IMG/VR virus record: IMGVR_UViG_3300028025_002130 | Location: 1-28,726 of that record | Length of the DNA: 28,726 nucleotides | Strand: one strand, 5' to 3' | Source: a virus | Part shown: positions 6,386 through 13,089 of the stretch, piece by piece | Numbering within the stretch: the first letter of the stretch is position 1 | Layout of the letters: every line of letters begins with the position of its first letter | The notes under the pieces: model-generated | Seen by the model: only the letters and a program-made list of their open reading frames with translations | What the model was told of the DNA's origin: nothing | Database searches by the model: none | Position numbers and translations under genes: made by a program

Positions 6386-6726
6386 GGCTTGGACTCTTTT
6401 TTAAGTGCTGCTCTTGCTGCGATTATCTCTGACTGTTTTTCGACATCCCAAAATCCAGCGTCTCCGCTATCGGCTAGATGAACAATCCATTTAACGGTGC
6501 CTTCGAGAGCCTCCTCCAGCCGCTTGATTCGGTCATAGAGTTTGTGTCGTTCTACCGTTTCACACGTCTTCGATTGAAGCTTCCGAGGATCGTGATACCC
6601 ACGATGCCAGCTTGTAAGGCATCGAAAGGCCGTCCAGTTTCCCTCGGAATCACCACAAGGTTGTCCGCAATCCAGTATGGCAACGTAAGATCCACAGAAC
6701 GGGCATACGCTCGGTGTATCGCTCAC
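6382..6726 (-). CDS. Zinc-ribbon plus coiled-coil small protein (114 aa)
   Basis: GTG start at 6726 overlaps the previous stop (GTGA) and has an AAGGAGG SD encoded in that gene's last codons. The N-terminal part has Cys8-PFC11 and later cysteines (DCGQPCG, FRCLTSWH), a likely zinc ribbon. The second half contains YDRIKRLEEALEG, the coiled-coil motif of the neighbouring family, and ends ALKKESKP. It looks like a fusion of a zinc-binding head with the repeated coiled-coil module. Function unknown; nucleic-acid or protein binding is possible. Confidence 0.7.
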   Translation of the reverse strand: MSDTPSVCPFCGSYVAILDCGQPCGDSEGNWTAFRCLTSWHRGYHDPRKLQSKTCETVERHKLYDRIKRLEEALEGTVKWIVHLADSGDAGFWDVEKQSEIIAARAALKKESKP

Positions 6727-7019
6727 GGCTTGGCCTCCTTCTTAATCTTCGCGTCATCCCAGCCCTGCAACAGGTTGTCCATTCGTATGGTCCTCATGCT
6801 CGGAGATGGAGGGTTGATGAATGCGTACATTGCGTTGCCAGCTATTTCGAGTTCTCGGATGCGCTGATCGTAGAACTTCCTCTCACCTTCGAGCTTGTCC
6901 CACAAAGCGCGGAGACGGTTTTCGAGTTGGGTGACATCGGATTGAAGCTCGCGGATCTTTGTGGCCTGTGGGTCGATTGTAGTCACCGTATTCGACGTTG
7001 GTATTGTGTAGTCGCTCAT
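6723..7019 (-). CDS. Coiled-coil small protein, tandem paralogue family (98 aa)
   Basis: Start placed at ATG 7019 (MSDYTIPTSN) because it overlaps the previous stop (ATGA) and has GGAAGGAG upstream; a start five codons earlier is possible. A long heptad-rich segment (IRELQSDVTQLENRLRALWDKLEG) is followed by RIRELEIAGNAMYAFI and a tail WDDAKIKKEAKP, the same layout as the proteins at 7308-7580 and 5949-6164. It is the clearest coiled coil of the set. Function unknown. Confidence 0.75.
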   Translation of the reverse strand: MSDYTIPTSNTVTTIDPQATKIRELQSDVTQLENRLRALWDKLEGERKFYDQRIRELEIAGNAMYAFINPPSPSMRTIRMDNLLQGWDDAKIKKEAKP

Positions 7020-7204
7020 TTGCACTCCTTCCATTTGAACTGTGGTTTACCGCTCTTGTCGGCCACCCACTCTGCATGGCCAGCAGCGACTGCTTCACGC
7101 TGTTGTACGTCTCTTTGTGCCTCACCTCCGATGAATCCACCCAAGATGATTGATCCAATTATCAGTCCAAACATCAGCGCATATGGGAAATCTGAGTCAC
7201 TCAC
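7016..7204 (-). CDS. Small membrane protein (62 aa)
   Basis: GTG start at 7204 overlaps the previous stop. Residues 7-27 (PYALMFGLIIGSIILGGFIGG) form a single hydrophobic, glycine-rich membrane segment, followed by a charged tail (QRDVQQREAVAAGHAEW...). An N-out or N-in single-pass inner-membrane protein is expected. It lies among small accessory genes rather than with the lysis genes, so a role in superinfection control or host modulation is conceivable but not shown. Confidence 0.7.
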   Translation of the reverse strand: MSDSDFPYALMFGLIIGSIILGGFIGGEAQRDVQQREAVAAGHAEWVADKSGKPQFKWKECK

Positions 7205-7311
7205 GGCTTCACCTCCTTCTTTCTACACTTGTGCAAGAACGGGAACATGAATCGACCAATCCACCCGATCAGTTCTCCGCACTTCTGGCAGCAATAGCTT
7301 GGGTGCTTCAC
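7201..7311 (-). CDS. Cysteine-rich mini-protein (36 aa)
   Basis: A 36-codon gene with GTG at 7311 overlapping the previous stop (GTGA), an AAGGAGG SD upstream, and a stop overlapping the next GTG. The product begins KHPSYCCQKCGELIGW and ends KCRKKEVKP; four cysteines (7, 8, 11, 29) suggest a small zinc-binding knuckle. The two-sided overlap and SD make it likely real despite its size. Function unknown. Confidence 0.65.
   Translation of the reverse strand: MKHPSYCCQKCGELIGWIGRFMFPFLHKCRKKEVKP
7209..7218 (-). promoter_or_regulatory. Perfect Shine-Dalgarno AAGGAGGTGA
   Basis: The minus strand reads AAGGAGGTGA, fully complementary to the usual 16S 3' end, with 7 nt between AAGGAGG and the GTG at 7204. 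It is encoded by the final Lys-Lys-Glu-Val-Lys codons of the 36-aa gene. It shows that the host has a canonical anti-SD and justifies the GTG start. Confidence 0.85.
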
Positions 7312-7580
7312 GGCTTGGCCTCCTTGGCTTTGCGCCATTTTGAAACAGTGTGCTGCACGGCATCCAACCGCTCATCGCGCAGCCATGCCTCCATCTTATC
7401 CCCCGCCTCCTCCAGCCGCTTGATTCTGGCGTTGGCTGCGTTGAGTTCGCGTTCGAGTTGGCGGGCTAATGTTGAAAACTCGACATCAGGTTCAAGCGTG
7501 GTGTCGGTGGCGAAGAGTTCCCACACCGCATCCGTCCTCGGCGTATCGACCATTTTGTTGGTGTCACCAAGATGGTTCAT
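7308..7580 (-). CDS. Coiled-coil phage protein, tandem paralogue family (90 aa)
   Basis: Start at ATG 7580 (MNHLGDTNKM) overlaps the previous stop and follows a GAGGGAGG SD; Met10 is an alternative. The sequence has the common phage pattern TPRTDAVWEL ... FSTLARQLERELNAANARIKRLEEAG, in which a TPRTDA motif precedes a coiled coil. The tail VSKWRKAKEAKP matches the local family. Known only as a conserved phage protein of unknown function. Confidence 0.75.
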   Translation of the reverse strand: MNHLGDTNKMVDTPRTDAVWELFATDTTLEPDVEFSTLARQLERELNAANARIKRLEEAGDKMEAWLRDERLDAVQHTVSKWRKAKEAKP

Positions 7581-7804
7581 TTCGCCTCCCTCGCTTTGAG
7601 CATGGCGTCGGCCTGCGCGTAAGCTCTGCTCGATACTTCCGTGTAGATAGTTTCTGGCGTGCAATACACGCTGGTAATAATTGCAGCCATTGCTTGTCCT
7701 GCGAAGTAGTCGCGCAGGGTCATACCGTTGCCTTCAACGAAAACTTGATCGAATACAACCGATTTCGGGAATGCACTTCCTCCGTCGTTGATTGGTTGGC
7801 TCAT
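7577..7804 (-). CDS. Conserved phage protein, NDGGxAFP type (75 aa)
   Basis: Start at ATG 7804 (MSQPINDGGSAFPKS) overlaps the previous stop (ATGA) and has a GGAGGAGG SD. INDGGSAFP, GMTLRDYFAGQAMAAI and AYAQADAMLKARE are the three landmarks of a small protein common in phages and prophages. No function is established to my knowledge. The tail codons AGGGAGGCGAAA double as the SD for the next gene. Confidence 0.8.
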   Translation of the reverse strand: MSQPINDGGSAFPKSVVFDQVFVEGNGMTLRDYFAGQAMAAIITSVYCTPETIYTEVSSRAYAQADAMLKAREAK

Positions 7805-8151
7805 TTCGCCTCCTCCACGACTCCACACGGGAGCCACGTTTTACCGCCGTCGGTGCTGTGTTCGCGTTCATCCAGCCACATATCTCGGTCAGCTTGGTTT
7901 GATGTCCATGCGAGGATGCTTCGGTCATGCAACGCTCTTTTGTACCGTATCCACGCTCCCAGTGGCACCTCATCCGCAGTCCACGGGCGGAGAACAGGGG
8001 TGGGTTTGATGCGGTAGTTGTAGGATATAAAATTCCAAGCTGGTTGATCTGTTGTAATCCATTCTTTGTTAGGCACTTCATATTGCACTTCCTTCCCATC
8101 CACATACGCCTGCATGATGCGGATGGCTTCTTTGGTTTGTTCGCGTGTCAT
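7801..8151 (-). CDS. Conserved phage protein, YRIKP...RPWT type (116 aa)
   Basis: ATG at 8151 with an AAAGGA SD 6 nt upstream; ATGA overlaps on both sides. The sequence contains YNYRIKPTPVLRPWTADEVP, LGAWIRY and HSTDGGKTWLPCG, landmarks of a phage protein group found in early accessory regions. It has an N-terminal helix (EQTKEAIRIMQAYVDGKEVQ) and a beta-rich remainder. Function unknown. Confidence 0.8.
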   Translation of the reverse strand: MTREQTKEAIRIMQAYVDGKEVQYEVPNKEWITTDQPAWNFISYNYRIKPTPVLRPWTADEVPLGAWIRYKRALHDRSILAWTSNQADRDMWLDEREHSTDGGKTWLPCGVVEEAK

Positions 8152-8306
8152 TGCTGTTCCTTTCGCTTGAGGTATTCACTGACCGCTTCGTCGGCCACAA
8201 ACTGTAGCTTGTAGCCCTTCTTGGTTGCGTAGTCTTTCAACCGCTTGTGCGTGTCGTCGCTGACGACGAACACCTTGGCCGTCGGACGTTTTGGTTTTGG
8301 ATTCAT
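8148..8306 (-). CDS. Ribbon-helix-helix-like small protein (52 aa)
   Basis: Start placed at ATG 8306 (MNPKPKRPTAKVFVV), which overlaps the previous stop; the frame is open 30 codons upstream. A beta strand (AKVFVVS) followed by two helices (DDTHKRLKDYATKKG, KLQFVADEAVSEYLKRK) fits the ribbon-helix-helix DNA-binding fold. It aligns with the 44-aa protein at 8979-9113 (THKALRDYCLAAGLKLQAVADKAI), so the two are paralogues two genes apart. Likely a transcriptional regulator; target unknown. Confidence 0.7.
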   Translation of the reverse strand: MNPKPKRPTAKVFVVSDDTHKRLKDYATKKGYKLQFVADEAVSEYLKRKEQQ

Positions 8307-8530
8307 CGTCTGTGGTGCTTGATGATCTGGGCCACAAACCGCCGCTTGCATCCGATAGCCCGGGCCACCGTGTCGGTGTCGGCCCCGTTGTCCCACAGCC
8401 GGTAGGCCAGCTCACCGTCAAAGGCCTCGACCGGCTGCGCCCAGTTCCTGCTCAGCTCCCGGGCCTTGGGCTCCGGGAATGAGATCCAGCCCGCAGCCAC
8501 GGCGCTGGTGATCGCCTTCTTGCTGATCAC
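8303..8530 (-). CDS. Small HTH protein (75 aa)
   Basis: GTG start at 8530 overlaps the resolvase stop (GTGA) with GGAGGG upstream; longer starts would run through the resolvase gene. The N-terminus reads ISKKAITSAVAAGWISFPEP, and the C-terminal half DGELAYRLWDNGADTDTVARAIG, CKRRFVAQIIK is an HTH. The layout matches the protein at 15-362. A DNA-binding role is inferred; function unknown. Confidence 0.65.
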   Translation of the reverse strand: MISKKAITSAVAAGWISFPEPKARELSRNWAQPVEAFDGELAYRLWDNGADTDTVARAIGCKRRFVAQIIKHHRR

Positions 8531-8982
8531 TTGAGGCCCTCCGCAATCATTGCGTGCTCCAAAATCAGCACCGCATCGGCCGTCTTCAGTGTAATCACCT
8601 GCCTGGGCTGCCTCTGCTGGGCGATCTGCTTGAGGTGGGCCTTCCACTTCGCACCATGGGTAGCCTTGTTCCCGACCCCCAGTGTCTTCTGCCAGCGCTG
8701 CGGCGGCACCTCGATGCACCTGGTCTTTGATGCTGCAATCAGGCCGTGCAGGAAGCCTGTGTTGAAGCCGAAATTGAACATGGAGCTGCCCGGCGCCCCC
8801 TTGCCGCCCACATAGCCGCCGACCTTCTCGATGTACACCACGTCGCTGATTGCCAGCCTGTCGCTCACCAGGATGCTGATGTCCTGGTCGGTGGTTGGCA
8901 TACTGTTGAGGATGATCCCGGATGGCCCGAGGTAGGCTAGGCCGCCGCTCATGCCCGGGTCGATGGCGAGGATTCGAGTCAC
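8527..8982 (-). CDS. RuvC-like Holliday junction resolvase (151 aa)
   Basis: RNase H-fold nuclease of the RuvC type. AIDPGMSGG provides D8, VVYIEKVGG provides E52, and LKTADAVLILEHA provides the C-terminal acidic residue (D136). MFNFGFNTGFLHGLI and VPPQRWQKTLGV fit the middle of phage RuvC-like resolvases. Expected role: cut branched DNA made during replication or recombination before packaging by the terminase. GTG start overlaps the previous stop (GTGA), with AAAGG upstream. Length is slightly below bacterial RuvC, as usual for phage forms. Confidence 0.88.
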   Translation of the reverse strand: MTRILAIDPGMSGGLAYLGPSGIILNSMPTTDQDISILVSDRLAISDVVYIEKVGGYVGGKGAPGSSMFNFGFNTGFLHGLIAASKTRCIEVPPQRWQKTLGVGNKATHGAKWKAHLKQIAQQRQPRQVITLKTADAVLILEHAMIAEGLK

Positions 8983-9113
8983 TTAGCAGCCTTTCTCAGC
9001 CAGGACAGAATGGCCTTGTCGGCCACGGCCTGTAGTTTGAGGCCGGCAGCGAGGCAGTAGTCCCGCAGGGCCTTGTGTGTAGTGGGTGTCACGTTAATTG
9101 TCTTTGGTTTCAT
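8979..9113 (-). CDS. Ribbon-helix-helix-like mini-protein (44 aa)
   Basis: Start at ATG 9113 (MKPKTINVTPTTHKALRDY) overlaps the endolysin stop (ATGA); the frame is open 25 codons upstream, but the extension would overlap that gene. A strand (KTINVTP) and two helices fit the ribbon-helix-helix fold. Paralogue of the protein at 8148-8306. Probably a dimeric DNA-binding regulator. Confidence 0.65.
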   Translation of the reverse strand: MKPKTINVTPTTHKALRDYCLAAGLKLQAVADKAILSWLRKAAK

Positions 9114-9439
9114 TTCAGGTGCTTCTTGACCTTGGCCCAGTAGGCCTCGGTCGCAGATTTGCGGTCGCCGGTCGGACCACCGTTCCATCGGCGGGCCAAC
9201 TGCTCGGTGCTGGCCCCCTTGCCGTAGGCCTTGAGGTAGGCCTCGCAGACAGCCCGTGCTGCCACGCGGTTGGTCATGTCCTGGTGCCGGTAACTGGACC
9301 CGGTGATCCGGTTCACATCCAGGACCACACCGCGGTGGATCTGTAGGGGGCCTAGGGCGCGTCCGTTGTCGCCGATGGCCTGATCATTACCGGCAGACTC
9401 TACGATCATCAGGGCGGTGATTAAGTTGTTGAGGTTCAT
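9110..9439 (-). CDS. Lysozyme-like endolysin (109 aa)
   Basis: Single-domain peptidoglycan-cleaving enzyme of the lysozyme/transglycosylase superfamily. MIVESAGND contains the likely catalytic glutamate (E14), AIGDNGRALGPLQIH is the usual substrate-cleft segment following it, and LARRWNGGP near residue 87 is the C-terminal landmark. There is no signal peptide or membrane segment, so release should depend on a holin, and candidate holins are about 10 kb away (19293-19756). Start at ATG 9439 is chosen because residue 1 lies just before the catalytic helix and a CA-rich leader (CCCACAGCAAACCACAGCA) precedes it; the frame is open 38 codons upstream. The alternative is a virion-associated lysozyme. 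Confidence 0.8.
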   Translation of the reverse strand: MNLNNLITALMIVESAGNDQAIGDNGRALGPLQIHRGVVLDVNRITGSSYRHQDMTNRVAARAVCEAYLKAYGKGASTEQLARRWNGGPTGDRKSATEAYWAKVKKHLK

Positions 9440-9524
9440 TGCTGTGGTTTGCTGTGGGTTGCTATGGTGCGCGTTGGCCAGTCGCGCCCCTGGTTGGGTG
9501 GTATTCGCCCCACCCTGGCGTAAA

Positions 9525-9665
9525 TCATTCCTCGTCGTTTTCGATGGCCTCAATGAGCTGGCCGTTGACGATGGTGATGCCGTGGTCGGCCAGCATGGCG
9601 AAGATCGAGAGGTTTGTTTCAGCCTGTTTAGCGGCGATCTCAGCGAGCTTTTCGTTCTTGGTCAT
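9525..9665 (-). CDS. Small acidic helical protein (46 aa)
   Basis: A 46-codon gene (MTKNEKLAEIAAKQAETNLS...) ending IENDEE. The ATG at 9665 is preceded by the same type of leader as other free-standing genes here (AGCAAACCAAAGCAAAAC), without SD. It is the first gene after the structural region. The 85 nt between it and the endolysin start hold that gene's C/A-rich leader and nothing else that I can see. Family unknown. Confidence 0.6.
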   Translation of the reverse strand: MTKNEKLAEIAAKQAETNLSIFAMLADHGITIVNGQLIEAIENDEE

Positions 9666-9732
9666 GTTTTGCTTTGGTTTGCTGTGGTGTTGCTTTCGAC
9701 GTGATCAAGATGGCCTATGCCTCGACTTCTGT

Positions 9733-9758
9733 CTACAGAGAAAACTGTTTTTCTGTAG
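9733..9758. repeat. Near-perfect inverted repeat in the gap after the tail genes
   Basis: CTACAGA (9733-9739) pairs with TCTGTAG (9752-9758), and inside them AAAA pairs with TTTT, leaving one unpaired G and a CTG loop: 11 bp in 26 nt. It lies in the only real gap (9666-9799) between the structural genes and the small-gene region. No U run follows on the minus strand, so an operator is as likely as a transcription-related hairpin. The gap also has a TTGACC at 9786-9791 (minus strand), but no convincing -10 box follows. Confidence 0.55.
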
Positions 9759-9799
9759 ATTTTGAAGAAAACCCAATGTTTATGCGGGTCAAACAGGGG

Positions 9800-12505
9800 T
9801 CAAATTCCCTTCAGATCCACCAGACTGAGGGTCAGGTATTTCTGATCGTTGGTGGTGGCGTCGAAGTAACTGGCGATCACCTGGGTCTCGCGTTCCGAGT
9901 AGGAACGGTAGGGCTTCACCCGGGTGGCCAGGACCGCCGGGAACTCGGTGGGCTGGCCGTTCTCGGTCTGCCAGTTGCCTGAGGTGAATCCGAACCGCCG
10001 GCACCAGGTCTGCAGGTTCTGGGGCGGCACAAACCAGTAATCGGTGCCGAAACTGTCCTGGCCTTGGAAGCATTGGACGCCGTAGCCGGTCAGGAGATCG
10101 TAGCCGGCTTGGTCGGTGTACCAAGCGTCCTCGTCAAAGTCAGGCTCGTAGCCGGTGCCAAAGAAGCTGGGTAACCCAGGGGCCTTGTCCATGGTGCAGA
10201 GGCAGTCGGAGCGGGTCCACGAATCAAGGCGCCATTGCAGCAGGTTCCAGAGCCAGGCGCTCTTGGGGATCTTGTGGAAGAATGGGCCGCTGCCGGGGCC
10301 TCCGTTGAGTGTCATCAGGGGCCGGTAGGGAATATCGAAGGTGGCGTAGATGTTTCCTGCGTTATCAAACTTGATGGACGTAAGAGCATCCCTGTATGTG
10401 GCCACCGTGTACAAGGTCTGCAGCGGCACCGTCGAGGCAAAACGGGCTCCTTGTTGATCCTTAAACACATCATCGACTGATTCCTGCAAAAGCGTATCCG
10501 GCCCTTCTGCAAACTTGGGCGTCTTGTTAGGGCTACCCAGGATCCGAACCGAGGCATCGACTCCGTTTGGGCCTCCCCATTTGTTGACCCAAAAGTCGGC
10601 CTCGAATCCAGATGTTGAAGCATGGTCAGGATCACCAAACGTCGCCCTCATGAGCTCATTATCGTAATTGCTGGATGAGAACCCCCAAGGGCCTCCAGGA
10701 GGAATAAAGGCAGCGTTGATAGATCCTTGATACAGCAGGGCCGAGGTTGCTGTAGATGTGCTGATCTTTGTAGGGAACAGATTGGTCCATTGACCCGTTA
10801 CGGTGCTAACCTTTGAAGGTCCAACAAGAACCGTCTTGTCGCTTGAGGAAAAGTAGAAGTTCTGCCAGCCGCCCACACCAAACCCAGGATCATGACTCCT
10901 GATGTAAAGCTGGCCTGAGGTGGCGTAGGCCTCAAAGTCGATCAGGAGGTTTCCGTCGATGCCAATCGGGTTTCCGACGCTGCAGACCAGGCCTTGAGGT
11001 GTCAGCCTTAGTAGGCCGACCCGGTCCTCGGTGATGTCGTGGACGTCGTCGTAATTGTTGAGGAATCCCTGCTCAACAGCCAGTCGGCGTCGGACATCAA
11101 TCACCTTGTCGAAGATGGTTGCCTCGTTGCCAGGAGACCAAAATGGTTGAAGGTTTAATCCGCTTGGGTAAATCGTTGAAATAGTCTTCGGAACCACACC
11201 GATCTCCCACATCGGCACCTGTGGATCGCTAAAGATATTGCAGTCGACTGGGCTGATCTGAATCAAGCCGCGGCGACTGGTTAATGTGAGGCTGGTGGCA
11301 TTCTGCACCACGGTGATGCCAAGGCCTTCCAGGCGCTGCACTAGGCTTCCAACACCCGGGAAGTTGACCAACCTTTCCTCGGAGACCACACCGTTTGATC
11401 CGAAATAATAGCGCACCCGGGCACGTCCCCAGGTGAACACCAGGTCGCCGAGTTGCTGCCTGAAGTCCCCTGGGTCGGCATAGGTGCCTGGATAGACCTG
11501 CCGAACGTCGTGGTGCACCTCCGGGTCGATCTGGGCATCCATGGTGTGCATCCAGTCGAACATAATGAACGGATTGGCCACGTTGTTTGCCTGGGCCGAC
11601 CGTTCCAAGGCCAGGAAGTCCGATGTGTTGGCGCCCTGCCAGCTCGGTGGCCCTTCAGCAAAGAAGGGCACGTCCCCCGGGAAGAACGGGAAGAAATGGT
11701 AGCAGAACCCACCGTTAGGCCAGCGCGTTGCCCAGGTGCCGTCCTGGCGGCGTCGGAATGCCCTGACGGCTCCAGGACCAACGAACTGCCTGTCGGCGCT
11801 GCCATCGGGCAACTGCAGCAGCACCTGCACGGTCGAGGTGCCGCAGTTGTGGACCCGCCAGCAGTCGTAGCGCTGGTATGTGTTCAGGATCCGGAAGTCG
11901 GTCAGGCCCTCGATGGCGATCTCGGCCACCGCCAGCCGGTGCTTGTGGATCCGACCAGGAGGCAGGGTGGGGTCGGAAGGCCCGAGGCTGCCGCGCACAT
12001 AGGACGTGAGCCCGGATCCAACATCAGGATCCCAGCCTAGGTGTACGTCGTATTCGATGCCGGCCACCTCACGGCGCAACAGCTCGAAGCTGTAGTGGAT
12101 CTTGCCGACATCGCAGGTAAACGGATCTCCCGTGGTGCTGTGGTGGTCGACGTAGACCTGGCCGCCGGCCACATCGAGGTGCTTGTTCTCCAGCTTCGAG
12201 AGCTCGATCCGAGCGGCCACCTGGCTATGCTCGTCCCGGTAGTAACCAATGCCGGGAATGCTCGGGTCGGGCACGTTGCCGTTGTCCTTGAGCCTTAGAG
12301 CGGTCTCCGGGTCGTTCCGGTAGACGTACCACACACCATACGGGAACGGCGCCGACCATTGGGCGTATGGATGGAATCTTGATTGAGCCCACAGAGGCCC
12401 CATCCCATTCAGGGCCAGTTGGCACTTCTTGTCGAATCGGCTGTAAAGATTGTTCAGGTTGTAGGCCGTGAACATCTTGTCGAGCCTGCCAGTGGCGTAG
12501 GGCAT
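9800..12505 (-). CDS. Large distal structural protein of unknown fold (901 aa)
   Basis: The longest gene in the window and the last of the tail module. The product is rich in Trp, Tyr, Phe and Gly, with beta-strand patterns throughout and no signal peptide, membrane segment or coiled coil. Examples are WYVYRNDPETALRLKDNG, YDCWRVHNCGTSTVQVLLQLPDG, FPFFPGDVPFF and GFTSGNWQTENGQP. I do not recognise a family. Its place downstream of the tape measure is where phages encode baseplate hub, tail tip or receptor-binding proteins, so a tail-tip or adsorption role is likely by context only. ATG at 12505 comes 2 nt after the previous stop. Confidence 0.85.
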   Translation of the reverse strand: MPYATGRLDKMFTAYNLNNLYSRFDKKCQLALNGMGPLWAQSRFHPYAQWSAPFPYGVWYVYRNDPETALRLKDNGNVPDPSIPGIGYYRDEHSQVAARIELSKLENKHLDVAGGQVYVDHHSTTGDPFTCDVGKIHYSFELLRREVAGIEYDVHLGWDPDVGSGLTSYVRGSLGPSDPTLPPGRIHKHRLAVAEIAIEGLTDFRILNTYQRYDCWRVHNCGTSTVQVLLQLPDGSADRQFVGPGAVRAFRRRQDGTWATRWPNGGFCYHFFPFFPGDVPFFAEGPPSWQGANTSDFLALERSAQANNVANPFIMFDWMHTMDAQIDPEVHHDVRQVYPGTYADPGDFRQQLGDLVFTWGRARVRYYFGSNGVVSEERLVNFPGVGSLVQRLEGLGITVVQNATSLTLTSRRGLIQISPVDCNIFSDPQVPMWEIGVVPKTISTIYPSGLNLQPFWSPGNEATIFDKVIDVRRRLAVEQGFLNNYDDVHDITEDRVGLLRLTPQGLVCSVGNPIGIDGNLLIDFEAYATSGQLYIRSHDPGFGVGGWQNFYFSSSDKTVLVGPSKVSTVTGQWTNLFPTKISTSTATSALLYQGSINAAFIPPGGPWGFSSSNYDNELMRATFGDPDHASTSGFEADFWVNKWGGPNGVDASVRILGSPNKTPKFAEGPDTLLQESVDDVFKDQQGARFASTVPLQTLYTVATYRDALTSIKFDNAGNIYATFDIPYRPLMTLNGGPGSGPFFHKIPKSAWLWNLLQWRLDSWTRSDCLCTMDKAPGLPSFFGTGYEPDFDEDAWYTDQAGYDLLTGYGVQCFQGQDSFGTDYWFVPPQNLQTWCRRFGFTSGNWQTENGQPTEFPAVLATRVKPYRSYSERETQVIASYFDATTNDQKYLTLSLVDLKGI

Positions 12506-12507
12506 GA

Positions 12508-12717
12508 TCAGTAAAACCAGGACTCTTCAGCCGTCTGCACCGTGGTCGAGCCCACCGCGGTCTTTAGCGTCGTGCCATTGGCATTCTGCTCGACCCGTTG
12601 GCCAGGCCCAGCGACAAGCTGGACCCGGCGCACGGCCTCAATCAGTTGATTGATGGCCCGGGCATGGTCTGCCTTCAGGCCGCGTTCCGACAGCTTGGAT
12701 GGCAGTTGTAAAGGCAT
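12508..12717 (-). CDS. Small structural-region protein (69 aa)
   Basis: Short protein (MPLQLPSKLSERGLKADHARAINQLIEAVRRVQLV...) with an N-terminal helix and a threonine-rich end (GTTLKTAVGSTTVQTAEESWFY). The pattern HARAINQLIEAVRR followed by a G/T-rich part recalls small phage proteins encoded just before large tail proteins. ATG at 12717; the stop is 2 nt before the 901-aa gene. Function unknown; possibly an assembly or connector peptide for its large neighbour. Confidence 0.75.
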   Translation of the reverse strand: MPLQLPSKLSERGLKADHARAINQLIEAVRRVQLVAGPGQRVEQNANGTTLKTAVGSTTVQTAEESWFY

Positions 12718-12720
12718 GGC

Positions 12721-13077
12721 TTAAATCTCGCAGAACTGGGCGAAGATCTTCACCGGGCTGTTCGAGGCTTTGACGTACATCGTCGCATCGACCCAGGGGA
12801 TCAGGATGAACTGCCCGGCCGGGATCTGGAACGAGTAGGGCGAGGAAGGCCCGATGGAGACCGGGTTGACCAGATCCAGGTTGACCACCAGCAGCCGGTA
12901 GGGTGTGGCCAGGTCGGCGGTAAGATCCAAGGCCTCGTCGGTGGTTCCGACCACCTGGGTCTGCTGGCCCATATCGGTGCCGGTCATGTTGGCCACCGTG
13001 CTGTACGATTGTGAATTGATCACGGCGCCGCCCTTGGAGGCGTACAGCCGCGCGGACATCTCGACTTCGTTGGCCAT
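12721..13077 (-). CDS. Structural paralogue B (118 aa)
   Basis: Starts MANEVEMSARLYASKGGA and ends KIFAQFCEI. It aligns over its full length with the preceding gene (13090-13449): M(A)xExxMxARLYASKxGA, GTDMGxQTQVxG, IPAGxxxLIPxVxATxY and FCEI are shared. The pair is a tandem duplication that has since diverged. The protein looks all-beta, like a small tail-associated or decoration subunit. ATG at 13077 has an AAAGGA SD about 9 nt upstream. Function unknown. Confidence 0.8.
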   Translation of the reverse strand: MANEVEMSARLYASKGGAVINSQSYSTVANMTGTDMGQQTQVVGTTDEALDLTADLATPYRLLVVNLDLVNPVSIGPSSPYSFQIPAGQFILIPWVDATMYVKASNSPVKIFAQFCEI

Positions 13078-13089
13078 GGTGTTGGTCCT

